Positions 37,063 through 46,931 of a stretch of 64,000 bases of DNA are shown in pieces. This stretch comes from Methylomonas sp. AM2-LC (GTDB lineage: Bacteria > Pseudomonadota > Gammaproteobacteria > Methylococcales > Methylomonadaceae). Position numbers and translations under genes: made by a program. Location of the stretch: assembly GCF_039904985.1 (NCBI RefSeq), contig NZ_CP157005.1:3491501-3555500 (forward strand), read 5' to 3'. The first letter of the stretch is position 1, and each line of letters opens with the position of its first letter. A model generated the notes under the pieces. That model was not told the DNA's origin, searched no databases, and worked only from the letters and a program-made list of their open reading frames with translations.

Positions 37063-38426
37063 TCGGCAAAACCACCCTGTTTAGTTTTCTAATGCTATTG
37101 ATATGGCAGTATTGTGTTGCTGATATAGGCAACCCACGTTTTAGCCGCCCGGTTTTACTGCCGGACACTACTAGCCAGACATTATTAGCTATTATTTTGG
37201 ATGAGCCCATTTATGCTGCCAGCCAAACCGATTTTGCTGATTTACGCCTGCTGGACCAGGATCAACAAGAAACACCGTATCTATTGAAAAAGATAGCCAC
37301 CAGCAAAACAGTCACTCAGCGATTAAGCAGCGTTATCGATAGCCAATCGTTACAAAAAAGTGGTGAGAACGGCATTGTTGTCACGCTGAGTTTAGATAAA
37401 AACGCTGCCTTTGCCAATGGTTTAACTATTAACACTCAGCAACGCAATTTCGACTATAGCCTACAAATCATGGGTTCTAGCGATGGTAATGCTTGGCATG
37501 TTTTGGTCGATAAGGCCACGATTTATGATTATTCTCGTTATATGGCAGTCAGTAATCGTGATATTAGCCTGCCCGATAATCAGGACCAATTTTTAAAAAT
37601 TATTGTTGCCGAAGCTACGCAAAGCCGAAACAGCCAAATGCTGGAACTAACCCGTACCTTACAAGCGGGAGAAGAACAACAGCGTCAGGAAAAACAGCAA
37701 TTACAGGTTGAACCGCTGCATATTGAGGGTATTGAGGCTTGGCATAATCAGGCCAGTACGCAAGCAGAAGCGGCACAAGCGTTCCCTTATTCGCTGAGCA
37801 ACTTTACCATTAGCCAGAATAGCGAACAGAAAACTAGCGTGATCGAGATAGACAGCAAACGCCAACCTTTAACGGGTTTTAAGCTGGATATCAATACCGC
37901 TAATTTTAGTCGGCATGCAGAAGTACAAATAGCGCAGCCGGGGGTGCAAGCACCCATACAAGTGATAGGCACAGCACAATTGCAGGCTTTGCATTTTCAA
38001 GAGATTAATCAGCTGCAAACAGAACTGACTTTTCCAGAACAACGCCAGACCCATTTTCGATTGGTTATCCATAATCAAGATAATCCGGCTTTGGAGATAA
38101 GCAGCATTAGTGCTATTGGCCATGCTTATCAATTGCTATTTCTGCCTCAAGCGGGCAAGCAATACCAACTATATTACGGTGCAGAAAAAATGACCCGACC
38201 TGTTTACGATACAGCCTCAATTGAAGAGCTGTTGGAGCGTGGCTATCAAACAACTAGCGTTAGCTTAGGGGCTGAAACTGCGCTGATACCAAGCAAACAA
38301 AAACTAAATATGAGTAGTATTTTAGAAAGTAGCTGGTTTTTAGGTGGCGTGATCGGCTTAATGGTACTGGTATTGATGTGGAGTTTATTTCGTATAGTTA
38401 AACGGCTGGGAAATTTGCCTGAATAG
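37059..38426 (+). CDS. DUF3999 periplasmic protein
   Basis: A 455-residue exported protein: an N-terminal signal ([14 protein letters not shown]), a large beta-rich periplasmic region (about 25-420) and a C-terminal membrane helix ([22 protein letters not shown]). DUF3999 proteins are regularly encoded with DUF2339 membrane proteins, as here with an ATGA overlap. A coiled [12 protein letters not shown] segment lies near 205. Probably a membrane-anchored periplasmic partner of the polytopic protein; biochemical role unknown. Confidence 0.88.
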   Translation: MIGKTTLFSFLMLLIWQYCVADIGNPRFSRPVLLPDTTSQTLLAIILDEPIYAASQTDFADLRLLDQDQQETPYLLKKIATSKTVTQRLSSVIDSQSLQKSGENGIVVTLSLDKNAAFANGLTINTQQRNFDYSLQIMGSSDGNAWHVLVDKATIYDYSRYMAVSNRDISLPDNQDQFLKIIVAEATQSRNSQMLELTRTLQAGEEQQRQEKQQLQVEPLHIEGIEAWHNQASTQAEAAQAFPYSLSNFTISQNSEQKTSVIEIDSKRQPLTGFKLDINTANFSRHAEVQIAQPGVQAPIQVIGTAQLQALHFQEINQLQTELTFPEQRQTHFRLVIHNQDNPALEISSISAIGHAYQLLFLPQAGKQYQLYYGAEKMTRPVYDTASIEELLERGYQTTSVSLGAETALIPSKQKLNMSSILESSWFLGGVIGLMVLVLMWSLFRIVKRLGNLPE

Positions 38427-38633
38427 AAAACCGATTCCGGCAGTTGATTAAACGCGACTGCAAGCATTCAAACATTGATGTTCCAACAGCTTGTTATTTG
38501 TTACAAATGCAACAGATAGAATTAGACGTTTATATAGACTAATCAATCATTTAAAAATTGGCGCAAAATATGAATTAAGCAAGCTATACAGAAATTAATA
38601 CTGTGTTAGGTTGCTAATCATTTTACGGTGCTT

Positions 38634-38951
38634 ATGTCTGAAATCATCCAGTTTCCCGTTTCCCACAAACAACAAAAAACAGATCTTGATGCGGTTATCG
38701 ACGAAGCTCTAAGGCCCATCCCCAGTAAAGAAAGGGAAAAGCTCAGGTTTACGTTAATCAAAACCATAGACAGCTACGATGCCTTTTTTACTGAATGGTC
38801 TTTGAGTATACCGGAGGATAGTAACGAAACACTCAGAAAACAAATCTACGATATTGCGCATCAGGAACATAATAGAAAAATGCAGATGTTGAAAGACATT
38901 ATGCGATTAAAGATTAAAGTGCTGGTTGCGGAATACTATCACCAAAAATAA
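38634..38951 (+). CDS. Small hypothetical helical protein
   Basis: 105 residues from ATG 38634 (MSEIIQFPV); a GTG at 38628 is also possible. Soluble, charged and helical, with VIDEALRPIPSKEREKLRFT and YDIAHQEHNRKMQMLKDIMR. No known family is recognised. It has its own upstream gap (207 bases) and is followed 133 bases later by the NifX-family gene, on the same strand. A link to nitrogenase metabolism is possible but only positional. Confidence 0.6.
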   Translation: MSEIIQFPVSHKQQKTDLDAVIDEALRPIPSKEREKLRFTLIKTIDSYDAFFTEWSLSIPEDSNETLRKQIYDIAHQEHNRKMQMLKDIMRLKIKVLVAEYYHQK

Positions 38952-39084
38952 CTCGGTTTTTACTTAACTATTCTGACCCGTATCCAGTGGATTCGGTTAG
39001 CGAGAATAAACAACACCAAAGACCATCGATTTTAAGCGCTTATCTTAGTCGTGCTTTGGTGCAATTTTCATTAAGGAGTGTTAT

Positions 39085-39561
39085 ATGAGTCAACTGGCTG
39101 ATGTTAATAGTGTTGCAGAGCTTGAAGTCGATGACAATAAACTGATAGTTGCTTTTGCAAGTTCGGATGGTGAAATTGTAAATCAACATTTCGGTTCGTC
39201 TCAGGGATTTCATGTCTATGGTATAGATGGCAGTACCGCTAAACCATTGGCGGTTAAGTCGTTTGGTAAAGAGCTACGTGACGGGAATGAAGATAAATTA
39301 AAACCTAAGCTTGCTTGGTTAACGGGGTGCGATATGGTTTATTGTGGATCTGTCGGCGGATCTGCGACAAATGAGTTGATCAAATTGGGCGCTCATCCTG
39401 TCATAGTTAAAGGTGGCCCCGATATTGAAGAAATCATTACCGAATTACAACAAGAAATTACCGGAACCCTGTCGCCACTGCTAGAACGCATTTTTAAACA
39501 AAAAACGGCTAAAGATAATAGCCGTTTTGAAAAGATGGCTGAAGAAGAATGGGATGAATAA
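39085..39561 (+). CDS. NifX/NafY-family (dinitrogenase cofactor) protein
   Basis: A 158-residue protein of the NifB/NifX-type FeMo-cofactor carrier fold: LIVAFASSDGEIVNQHFGSS, then FHVYGIDG, GCDMVYCGSVGGSATNELIKLGAHPVIV and a charged helical tail (FKQKTAKDNSRFEKMAEEEWDE). These proteins bind cofactor precursors during nitrogenase assembly. AAGGAG is 5-7 bases before ATG 39085. The rest of the nif cluster is not in the window, so this may be an outlying copy. With mosBA it hints at molybdenum nitrogenase in this organism. Confidence 0.88.
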   Translation: MSQLADVNSVAELEVDDNKLIVAFASSDGEIVNQHFGSSQGFHVYGIDGSTAKPLAVKSFGKELRDGNEDKLKPKLAWLTGCDMVYCGSVGGSATNELIKLGAHPVIVKGGPDIEEIITELQQEITGTLSPLLERIFKQKTAKDNSRFEKMAEEEWDE

Positions 39562-39645
39562 GGATACCCGCCAATTTTGCCAAAATGCTATCTAAACCAC
39601 TCTGCCAGGTTGTTGTGTAAATCAAGTGTGTGGAAAGCGCAAAGT

Positions 39646-39951
39646 TTATTCAATATCTCCTGACAGTAAAGTGTCCACAGCTCGCAAAATATAGTCATTG
39701 TTGCGAATATGTTGTGCGAGTTCTTTGATTTCTTCATAGGCATAATTGTGCAAATTGAAACTCATGGTGTCGATTTGTTTGTCGTCACAAAAAATATCAA
39801 GTACCAATAGCACAGAGTTGTCGTACTGATGTGCGTCATCTAGCACCTTAACGCTGGATACAATTCTAATATGTTCATCAATGCTATTGATATATCGCAA
39901 CGACGATAAATCCTCAATTTGTATGGGCGTTAATAGATTTTTAATGGTCAT
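39646..39951 (-). CDS. Small hypothetical protein
   Basis: 101 residues, soluble; acidic; LLTPIQIEDLSSLRYINSID, SVLLVLDIFCDDKQIDTMSFNL. The regular alternation of strands and a final helix suggests a compact fold. No family recognised. It is convergent with the NifX-family gene (85 bases apart). Confidence 0.55.
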   Translation of the reverse strand: MTIKNLLTPIQIEDLSSLRYINSIDEHIRIVSSVKVLDDAHQYDNSVLLVLDIFCDDKQIDTMSFNLHNYAYEEIKELAQHIRNNDYILRAVDTLLSGDIE

Positions 39952-40601
39952 CAGGATTCTAAAAATTAAGGCTAATGCAATTATTGTTTACTTAAGATCA
40001 TGCGTTTTTGGTACAGAAAACCTGCTCATACCTTAAATAAATTACTGGTTTCAAAGAACAGCTAATTACGCTAACTCTGTTTATCGGAAATAATAGAGCT
40101 TACAAGGTTCATGCCAGATTTACAGGCAAGTATTCTTGATTTATATCCAACGAAAATAGTCAGTGTCACAAAAATATCCCTCTATTTAACACTTCCCTGT
40201 CAATAGCCAGTGCTCGATTCCAGGCGTCAGTGACAACTTCGAAAAACCACCCTTCGACAAGTCTCTCCTGAGTTATATCGGAAGGCTCTGGGCTAACGGT
40301 GGCATCTATATATCAATAGCTTACCGTTCGTGCTGAGACCGTCGAAGCACAAAAGCAAGTTTTTCGAAGTTCTCAGTAGATTCGTTTTCTGCCGGGAATC
40401 AACGAATAGTTACGACTTTATAGTTGGTAAAATCCTTCCGTTTAGGTGATACATGGCGTTTAAAAAGGCTATAGGCATTGCTGTTCTCAGGTTAGATTAC
40501 GATCTGGGCGTACCATTTTATTGGCGTGCAATTTGCTAAGTTATAAAAAAACCTTTTCGAATAGGCTATTTTTGTAATGTTTACTTCAATTCATCCCACA
40601 A
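39952..40601. other. Long intergenic region containing an inverted repeat element
   Basis: 650 bases with no supported gene. It holds the 137-base palindromic element at 40235-40371. Confidence 0.5.
40235..40371. repeat. 137-bp palindromic repeat element
   Basis: Outer arms AACTTCGAAAAAC (40235-40247) and GTTTTTCGAAGTT (40359-40371) are exact reverse complements. Inner parts also pair imperfectly: CCTTCGACAAG against ACCGTCGAAGCAC, and a CTGAG pair. The layout matches small non-coding miniature repeats common in gammaproteobacterial genomes. No ORF. Confidence 0.7.
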
Positions 40602-41228
40602 TTGTTGCAAGCGTCTGGACAACTTTGGACCGGCGGCACCCTTTTCTGTGCGCTTGGTTCTCAGGTCATTGTAACGGCCAAGCCAGGGAGACTAAACTTG
40701 GATGACAGGTTTGCGGATGAGGAAGAATGGGTCATCTGGAATAGCGCCCACGGCCTCGTCACCACGGTAGCGATTGCGCGGGTCGAAGTCGGCACCGGTG
40801 GTAGAATCGCATGGCTGGATGAACCCTTTGACATGGTGGGCCCCTTCAGCTATGACGCGCTTAAGACGCATGGTCGAATCGCCTTCGCCGCTTGTATCAT
40901 CATGTCACGCCAAAAATGGCAAGACGACCAAGTGGAACTGCGACGAGAGTCCCTTAAAATACGCCGAGCTACAGAACAACGAATTAATGAGGAATTGGAG
41001 CTTCTTTACGGCGGCCAGGGCCGACATCCAGTAAACCGAAAGCCTTTCAAAGAACGGCAACATCGTGAGACGCTAAATTTGCCAATCGACGGGACGCTTG
41101 AGTCATCCCAGATCAAAGCCGCATTTCGACGGCTTGCCCAAAAGATGCACCCCGATGCCGGTGGCAGCAACGAACAGTTTATTCGCATTACGGAAGCGCG
41201 CAATGCGTTGCTTGAGTACATTTCATGA
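40602..41228 (+). CDS. J-domain protein with uncertain start
   Basis: A 208-codon frame that ends in a J-like domain (SSQIKAAFRRLAQKMHPDAGGSNEQFIRITEARNALLEYI, with the essential His-Pro-Asp). The upstream part (CALGSQVIVTAKPGRLNLDD, RIAFAACIIMSRQKWQ) is conserved-looking but not familiar. The first codon is TTG 40602; there is no ATG until about residue 78. An ATG at 40577 opens MFTSIHPTIVASVWTT in a different frame and could be the true start if one or two bases were lost. It may recruit an Hsp70. Base composition is richer in GC than its AT-rich flanks. Confidence 0.6.
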   Translation: MLQASGQLWTGGTLFCALGSQVIVTAKPGRLNLDDRFADEEEWVIWNSAHGLVTTVAIARVEVGTGGRIAWLDEPFDMVGPFSYDALKTHGRIAFAACIIMSRQKWQDDQVELRRESLKIRRATEQRINEELELLYGGQGRHPVNRKPFKERQHRETLNLPIDGTLESSQIKAAFRRLAQKMHPDAGGSNEQFIRITEARNALLEYIS

Positions 41229-41287
41229 TTGCTAACAACAATTGGGTTTTGATATTGTCATATAGGCATTGAATAGTTTAGTTACGG

Positions 41288-42865
41288 TTATGGCAAAGTA
41301 CGCCCAAACACCTCGCTATCTGCATTAACATCGCCGCGATTTTGTTCACCAGCCACATAAACTAAAGTTGATGCGCTACGTAATAAGTTAGCACGGCTAT
41401 CGATTTCGGTAAAGCGTGCATGCGCTAAATCTTTTTGCGCAGAAAGCAGCTCTATCACCGTAGAAAAACCATGCGAGTAAGACTCCTGTGTAGCCGCATA
41501 AGATTCTTCTGCCGCTTTTAGCAGAGCCAGGGCAAATTCCCGTTTTTCCAGGGCCGTTTTGGTATCGGCATAGGCTTTCCAAATATCGCGGATAATTTCC
41601 AGACGCAAAGCCTCTAGCTGTGCCTTGGAAGCCGCTGTGCGTGCTTCCGCTTCGCGGACCGCATTGCTCCGCTCAAAACCATCAAACAGGGTCCATTCCA
41701 CATTCAACATGGCAGTATCAACCAGATTACTGGCTGTATAATTCTGACTACCGGAAAACGAGGTTTGTGCTTTTAACCAATATTGATTGCCGAGCATACC
41801 CGTTAACGAAAACTTGGGCCAGAACTCGGCTCTGGCTTTTTTAACTTCTGCCTCGCGGGCGCGTAGTTCTGCCAGACGCGCTAATAAATCGGGCCGTTGC
41901 TCCAGCGCCTGATCGACAATTTTTTCGACTGATGACACTAAACCTGCTGGCAAAGCCAGTTTGCTTAAATCGATCAGTTGTAAGGTATATGTAGGCGAAA
42001 TGCCCAAATTAGCGGTTAAATCGGCCTGTGCCTGCACCACGGCACCGCGCGCATCTTGCAGATCGTAACGTGCTTTGGCCTGCTGTTGCATTGCAAGCAG
42101 CAAGTCAGGTCGGGTCGCCAGACCTTTGTTGAATTTTGCCTGCACGGCATCCGTACCCGCACTGGCTGCCTCTAGCGTTTGTTGCGCAGCGGTTACCCTG
42201 GACAACAGCGCCTGATATGCGAAAAAACTAGTGGTAACCCGATAGGCAATTTCCTGATGTTTACGGGTAAACGAAAAATTTGCGGCGCTTAAGCGCTGTA
42301 CACCGGCATCAACAACTGCCTGCCGACGTCCAAAATCGAACAGTGTCCAGGCTAAATCCAGCCCGGCAAAAGAACCGTAGCCATTGCGTAACAATACCCC
42401 GCCAGGTATGACAATACTATCCTTAAATTGCTGCCCAAATGCCATGGCTGTTAAAGTGGGATACCAAGTACTGCGATTTCTTTCCAGATGAGCGGCTGCC
42501 GCTTGCGCCTCTTCCCAACTCACTTTGGTTTCTGGGTTGGAACGTAAAGCCAGATCGACCAAGGCTGGCAGATCATAGGTTATATGGGTATCAACCGGAT
42601 TATCTGTCAGTGGATAATTTAATTCTGCATTGACTTGTGCCGCGCGACTATTTTCCTGCACGGGTCTATCACTAGCGTGCGTCGGTGGAGCCGGCTCTAG
42701 AGTTACAGCGGGAGCAACAACGGGTGTCACCTTTGATGGCATACACGCAGTTAACGATAACAATGCGAGTAGCGCATAGCCTCTGGCAGTATGCAGCAGG
42801 CATGAGATGAATGCCTTGGCACTGCAGCTTAGTAAAATTGATAAAGTTAAAAACAGTTTATTCAA
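41288..42865 (-). CDS. TolC-family outer membrane efflux protein
   Basis: 525 residues with two TolC repeats: NPETKVSWEEAQAAAAHLER..., ATRPDLLLAMQQQAKARYD, and LEQRPDLLARLAELRAREAE, LDGFERSNAVREAEARTAA. The N-terminus has a lipoprotein-like LLSLTACMPS near residue 40, so it may be an NodT-type lipidated outer-membrane channel. It is divergent from the YtcA-HlyD-FUSC operon and is the most likely outer-membrane component of the same tripartite pump (MdtNOP-like). Confidence 0.9.
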   Translation of the reverse strand: MNKLFLTLSILLSCSAKAFISCLLHTARGYALLALLSLTACMPSKVTPVVAPAVTLEPAPPTHASDRPVQENSRAAQVNAELNYPLTDNPVDTHITYDLPALVDLALRSNPETKVSWEEAQAAAAHLERNRSTWYPTLTAMAFGQQFKDSIVIPGGVLLRNGYGSFAGLDLAWTLFDFGRRQAVVDAGVQRLSAANFSFTRKHQEIAYRVTTSFFAYQALLSRVTAAQQTLEAASAGTDAVQAKFNKGLATRPDLLLAMQQQAKARYDLQDARGAVVQAQADLTANLGISPTYTLQLIDLSKLALPAGLVSSVEKIVDQALEQRPDLLARLAELRAREAEVKKARAEFWPKFSLTGMLGNQYWLKAQTSFSGSQNYTASNLVDTAMLNVEWTLFDGFERSNAVREAEARTAASKAQLEALRLEIIRDIWKAYADTKTALEKREFALALLKAAEESYAATQESYSHGFSTVIELLSAQKDLAHARFTEIDSRANLLRSASTLVYVAGEQNRGDVNADSEVFGRTLP

Positions 42866-43020
42866 AGGTAAATTTTTGTTATTAAGCAGCTATTAGAAGA
42901 TCTAGGACGACTAAAATTCAGCAGTGAACCTATCTATTAAGCACTTTACCATTTGTATAGTGTAATATGAGGAAAAATATTCATTATATTTATATGGGAT
43001 ATGGGGCATACGCTGAGTTT

Positions 43021-43038
43021 AACAAAGTGAAACCCAGC
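43021..43038. repeat. Copy of the 18-bp GTGAAACCCAGC repeat
   Basis: AACAAAGTGAAACCCAGC, the reverse complement of 32504-32521. It lies in the divergent promoter region of the efflux locus. Confidence 0.65.
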
Positions 43039-43121
43039 CACAACCTATGCCATACCTATGTACAGATGTTTTGAATTTACTTACATGATTAAAGCTTACC
43101 CACATTGATCAGGCGCAAATT

Positions 43122-43391
43122 ATGTCATTCTTGACCCGCTTGCGAATAGCAATTTTCCTTGTTTTTTTGACCCCTTTTTTAGCGGCTTGCGATCCACTAC
43201 TCAGTATTGAGGGATCATTTTGGCCAGCCTGGATCATTTGTATTTTAGCCGGCCTGTTAGTTTGCATGATGTTAATGTGGCTGTTTGTCCGGCAAAGACT
43301 GGCTCCCTATCTGGGGCCGCCTCTGTTAATTGTTCCCAGCCTGTGGGCGTTATCCACCTTTATTATCTGGTTGCTATTTTATTTAAACTAA
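43122..43391 (+). CDS. YtcA family lipoprotein-like small membrane protein
   Basis: 89 residues. A signal followed by Cys at 23 (LTPFLAAC-DPLLSIEG), a second helix (PAWIICILAGLLVCMMLMW) and a third (GPPLLIVPSLWALSTFIIWLL). The family is regularly found before mdtN-like genes, as here (18 bases before the HlyD gene). Role unknown; presumably an accessory of the pump. Confidence 0.85.
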   Translation: MSFLTRLRIAIFLVFLTPFLAACDPLLSIEGSFWPAWIICILAGLLVCMMLMWLFVRQRLAPYLGPPLLIVPSLWALSTFIIWLLFYLN

Positions 43392-43409
43392 GGTCCAGCT
43401 CTGCCTATC

Positions 43410-44597
43410 ATGGAAAATACCCAAATCGATCCTCAACTGATAAATCTTAAACAGCGCCAATTATTGGGGCGTATTATCGGTATTTTAATTGTGCTGGGTG
43501 CGCTAGTGACTGGCGCGTGGGTTTGGCACATTAATTATCAAAACCCGCGCACTAACGATGCCATGGTACGGGCAAACATTGTCGGCATTGCCTCAGAAGT
43601 GAATGGACGCATCGTCGCATTACATGTTGAAGATAATCAATATGTCAAACAGGGTGATTTGCTTTTTGAAATAGATTCACGGCCTTACCAAGCCAAATTA
43701 GCACAGGCCCAAGCAGAATTAATGATTGCCGAAAAAGAGGTGGATTCGCGCCGTGCATCGAGTGACTCTGCTAACCTGGCAATTGATAGACTGCAACACA
43801 ATCGGGTGGCCGCCAGCGCCGAAGTAGCCAGAATTACAGCCGAAGATGAGTACTTGCATAATTATCTGGAACGTATTGAACCATTGGCAGAGAAAGACTA
43901 CGTAACGGCAGATCAAATTAAACAGGCTAGATCCAAATATGCCTCTTCGCGTGCGGCACTGGCCGATGCGCAGGCCAAGGCACTGGCTGCGCGTAGTGCC
44001 ATAGATGAAGCCAAAAGTGAAAGCCAGCGAGCTCAAGCGCTGATCGCCCAGGTTGATCATGTTAATGCCCGTATCGAGGCCGCCAGAGCGGTGGTTGCCG
44101 CTGCGGAACTGGATGTGGAATACTGTTCGATACGCGCACCCTTTGATGCCTATGTGACGAACCTAAATATTCGCGAAGGGGAATACGCCAAAGCCGGAAC
44201 GCAACTTTTCGCTTTGGTTGATGACCGCCATTGGTACGCAATTGCCAACTTTAAAGAGACTTATCTGCATTCCATACACCCCGGTCAACCTGCCGACATC
44301 TTTCTGATCGGTTATCCCGGAAAACGTTATAAAGGTGTGGTAACCGGCATAGGTTGGGCCAATTCTCCCGATACTATCAAACAACAAGGCGTATTACCTG
44401 AAGTGCAGCGCACTCTGAATTGGGTGATTCTGGCCTCGCGCTTTCCGGTACGCATTGAGATACAAGATCGCGATGCCAATTATCCGTTGCGCATGGGGAT
44501 GACAGCTTTTGTCACCATTTTAGATGGCCCTGCTGAAAAAACTGACCTGTCTGCCAGCCCTAGCAACGGCTTGAGTAAACCCCAAATGCCACAATGA
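43410..44597 (+). CDS. HlyD/MdtN-type membrane fusion protein
   Basis: Periplasmic adaptor linking an inner-membrane exporter to a TolC channel. 395 residues: one TM helix (GIIVLGALVTGAWVW-like region, about 18-38), a lipoyl/biotinyl half-motif (IVALHVEDNQYVKQGDLLF), a long coiled-coil hairpin (about 85-220) and beta-barrel (VEYCSIRAPFDAYVTNLNI, FALVDDRHWYAIANFKETYL). It overlaps the FUSC gene by 4 bases (ATGA), so translation is coupled. Probable substrate: aromatic or toxic organics. Confidence 0.93.
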   Translation: MENTQIDPQLINLKQRQLLGRIIGILIVLGALVTGAWVWHINYQNPRTNDAMVRANIVGIASEVNGRIVALHVEDNQYVKQGDLLFEIDSRPYQAKLAQAQAELMIAEKEVDSRRASSDSANLAIDRLQHNRVAASAEVARITAEDEYLHNYLERIEPLAEKDYVTADQIKQARSKYASSRAALADAQAKALAARSAIDEAKSESQRAQALIAQVDHVNARIEAARAVVAAAELDVEYCSIRAPFDAYVTNLNIREGEYAKAGTQLFALVDDRHWYAIANFKETYLHSIHPGQPADIFLIGYPGKRYKGVVTGIGWANSPDTIKQQGVLPEVQRTLNWVILASRFPVRIEIQDRDANYPLRMGMTAFVTILDGPAEKTDLSASPSNGLSKPQMPQ

Positions 44598-46882
44598 ATG
44601 ACGGCGACACAGAACACAGCTCCACACATCACAACAGACGCAGTAAACTATGGTTTGGAACCAGTCTTACACAATTTTTAAAGACTGAACTTAGCGACTT
44701 TCCAGGGCGGAAAGTTGCAGCATTACGCCTATTCATCGTTTCACTCATCATTGTACTGATCAGCCAAAACCTGCATGTGCCACCCATAGCGGCCATAGCC
44801 TTACTGATCAGCCTTAGCTACGATGCCTATGCGAATGCCGGGCAATCACTAACATTTGGACTACGCCAACTTGGCTATTTGATTGTCACCACACTGGTAT
44901 CGGTGTTTACCATCATGTTAGCCGGTAATGATGAATGGCTATTGCTACCCTTATCTTTCATTATCCTAGCCACCGCGCTGTTTCATGCCCGCCTGAATGC
45001 CTGGCCTACAGGTATTGCGCTTTGGTACTCGGTCGCAGTATTGTATAGTCCAAGCCATCCAGAGCAAGCTATCTATAACGCCTTATGGAATATACCCATC
45101 ATTGGCGTTCTGGCGATTGGTAGCTGGACACTGGTGCACCTGACCATCAAACCGCAAGATCCACTCAAACTACTAAAGACGAATCTGGCCGCACAACTTT
45201 CTGCGGTGGAATCTATTTTTAGCGCCCGTTTGGCTGATAGTGGTGTAAAAGAACACGAGCGCGCCCTCTCAACACTGACCGATACCGGCAGCTTTGGCAA
45301 AGTCATTGGTCTGTTGGCGAACGCAGAATCGCTACACCCTTCCCTGCATAAACAGCATGAAAATCATCTGGCTCTACTACTTGAAATAGATGGCTTACGT
45401 CAAATAGCGATCTGGCTGGATCAGGTTTTAACCGCAGACTATCGTGCGCAACCCATGCTGCAGGAAAAACTGAATGTCTATCTAACCTTAAAAAGCGCCT
45501 GCGCACTCATCAGGCAAGGTGTGGAAACATCAAAAGATGTTTCTGAACAGATAGAGCTACTGTTAACCGATGAGGTACTCGATAGCTATTCGCTAAAAAC
45601 TAACCCAACACTATTAACAGCCATGTGGCGTGCCATACAGCGTATTGCGCAATTGATGCATCAATTACAGCTGCCACCACAGTCAGAAACCAACAATTTG
45701 GCAGCCTCGACTGACCCTAGCGAAACCACCCGGTGGATACCCGCCTGGTTTAGCTATGCGTTTTGGGAAACGCACGCCGACAGTCTGCAATTTGGCATTA
45801 AGTTTTCTTTGGGTGCCATACTGTGCATGCTGATTGTGGAAAGCTTGGCCTGGCCGGATATCAATACGGCCATACCCACTTGTCTGGTTGCGGCACAAAC
45901 CAGTCTTGGTGCCGATTACCGATTATCAATATTACGCTTATCGGGTGCTGCCTTGGGGGGCGTGTTAGCCTATTTTTATGTTTTGGTGTTCCAGTCGCAA
46001 CTAGATACCATAGTCGGCTTTGCATTTTCGACTGCACCGATCTGGGCCATAGCCGCCTGGATATCGGCAGGCAGCGAACGTATCGCTTATTTGGGCAGAC
46101 AAGTTGGCTTTTCTTTCGCGCTATTCGTTTTACATGATTTTGGCCCGGTAACCGACCTGTATCTGCCTAGAGATCGCGTTTTTGGTATTTTGTTAGGCAT
46201 TAGCGTTATGGGCTTACTTGATTATGCTTTATGGCCACGTCGTTCCATTGAGCTTGCCCGTCACCATATCGCAACCGCTCTGCACACACTTGCCAAACTA
46301 ACCATACGGCTACCCGATATTAGTTTAATGCTCAAGTATGCCTTGCCTTTGCGACTGTCTACTGAAAAAGAGCTAGCCGCTGCACAAGATCTGGTATTGC
46401 ACGCCATATTGGAACCTGATGCACGCTTGCACCATAAAGCGCTTGAACGCACTGCGCTCCGATCTGTCATTAAAGATGCCAGCACTTTGTCTGGCTTGCT
46501 TCAAGTTAGAAAACGTTATCGTTTGCTGAGTGGTCAACAATTTAGCCGTTTCCCTGACGAACTTCAGGAACATAGCCGTGCTTTCGATGCCAGCCTATCC
46601 ACCGCCCTGGAAAATACGGCCCTTATCCTTCAGGGCGATCCCCCCGAATATTGGATTAAAATTGCCAATATTCATGCGCTTTTAAAACAAAGCTACACCG
46701 AGCATCATCGCATTGGCAGCTTACCCGCCGATTTAGCCATGGAATGGCAATTACGCTTTATGTTGGATCAGCAGATTATGGACTTGGTAGAACAAATTCA
46801 TAAAAAAGCGCGTGATGCGATGGTGTATCGGCATGAATCAAGAGACTCTAAAGGTGCAAGGAGTAATGAAACAGCATCCTAA
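44594..46882 (+). CDS. FUSC-family inner-membrane transporter (MdtO/AaeB-like)
   Basis: 762 residues with two membrane blocks (about 40-185 and 400-545), each of five to six helices, and large cytoplasmic parts. FUSC proteins export aromatic carboxylic acids with an HlyD adaptor; the second block has the conserved PTCLVAAQTSLGADYRLSI and RLSGAALGGVLAY. It is the last gene of the ytcA-HlyD-FUSC unit. The next gene is on the opposite strand, 50 bases away. Confidence 0.9.
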   Translation: MNDGDTEHSSTHHNRRSKLWFGTSLTQFLKTELSDFPGRKVAALRLFIVSLIIVLISQNLHVPPIAAIALLISLSYDAYANAGQSLTFGLRQLGYLIVTTLVSVFTIMLAGNDEWLLLPLSFIILATALFHARLNAWPTGIALWYSVAVLYSPSHPEQAIYNALWNIPIIGVLAIGSWTLVHLTIKPQDPLKLLKTNLAAQLSAVESIFSARLADSGVKEHERALSTLTDTGSFGKVIGLLANAESLHPSLHKQHENHLALLLEIDGLRQIAIWLDQVLTADYRAQPMLQEKLNVYLTLKSACALIRQGVETSKDVSEQIELLLTDEVLDSYSLKTNPTLLTAMWRAIQRIAQLMHQLQLPPQSETNNLAASTDPSETTRWIPAWFSYAFWETHADSLQFGIKFSLGAILCMLIVESLAWPDINTAIPTCLVAAQTSLGADYRLSILRLSGAALGGVLAYFYVLVFQSQLDTIVGFAFSTAPIWAIAAWISAGSERIAYLGRQVGFSFALFVLHDFGPVTDLYLPRDRVFGILLGISVMGLLDYALWPRRSIELARHHIATALHTLAKLTIRLPDISLMLKYALPLRLSTEKELAAAQDLVLHAILEPDARLHHKALERTALRSVIKDASTLSGLLQVRKRYRLLSGQQFSRFPDELQEHSRAFDASLSTALENTALILQGDPPEYWIKIANIHALLKQSYTEHHRIGSLPADLAMEWQLRFMLDQQIMDLVEQIHKKARDAMVYRHESRDSKGARSNETAS

Positions 46883-46931
46883 TAAGAATTTGTAATCGCA
46901 TCACTCCAACCTATGCTGTTATTGGTAATGT

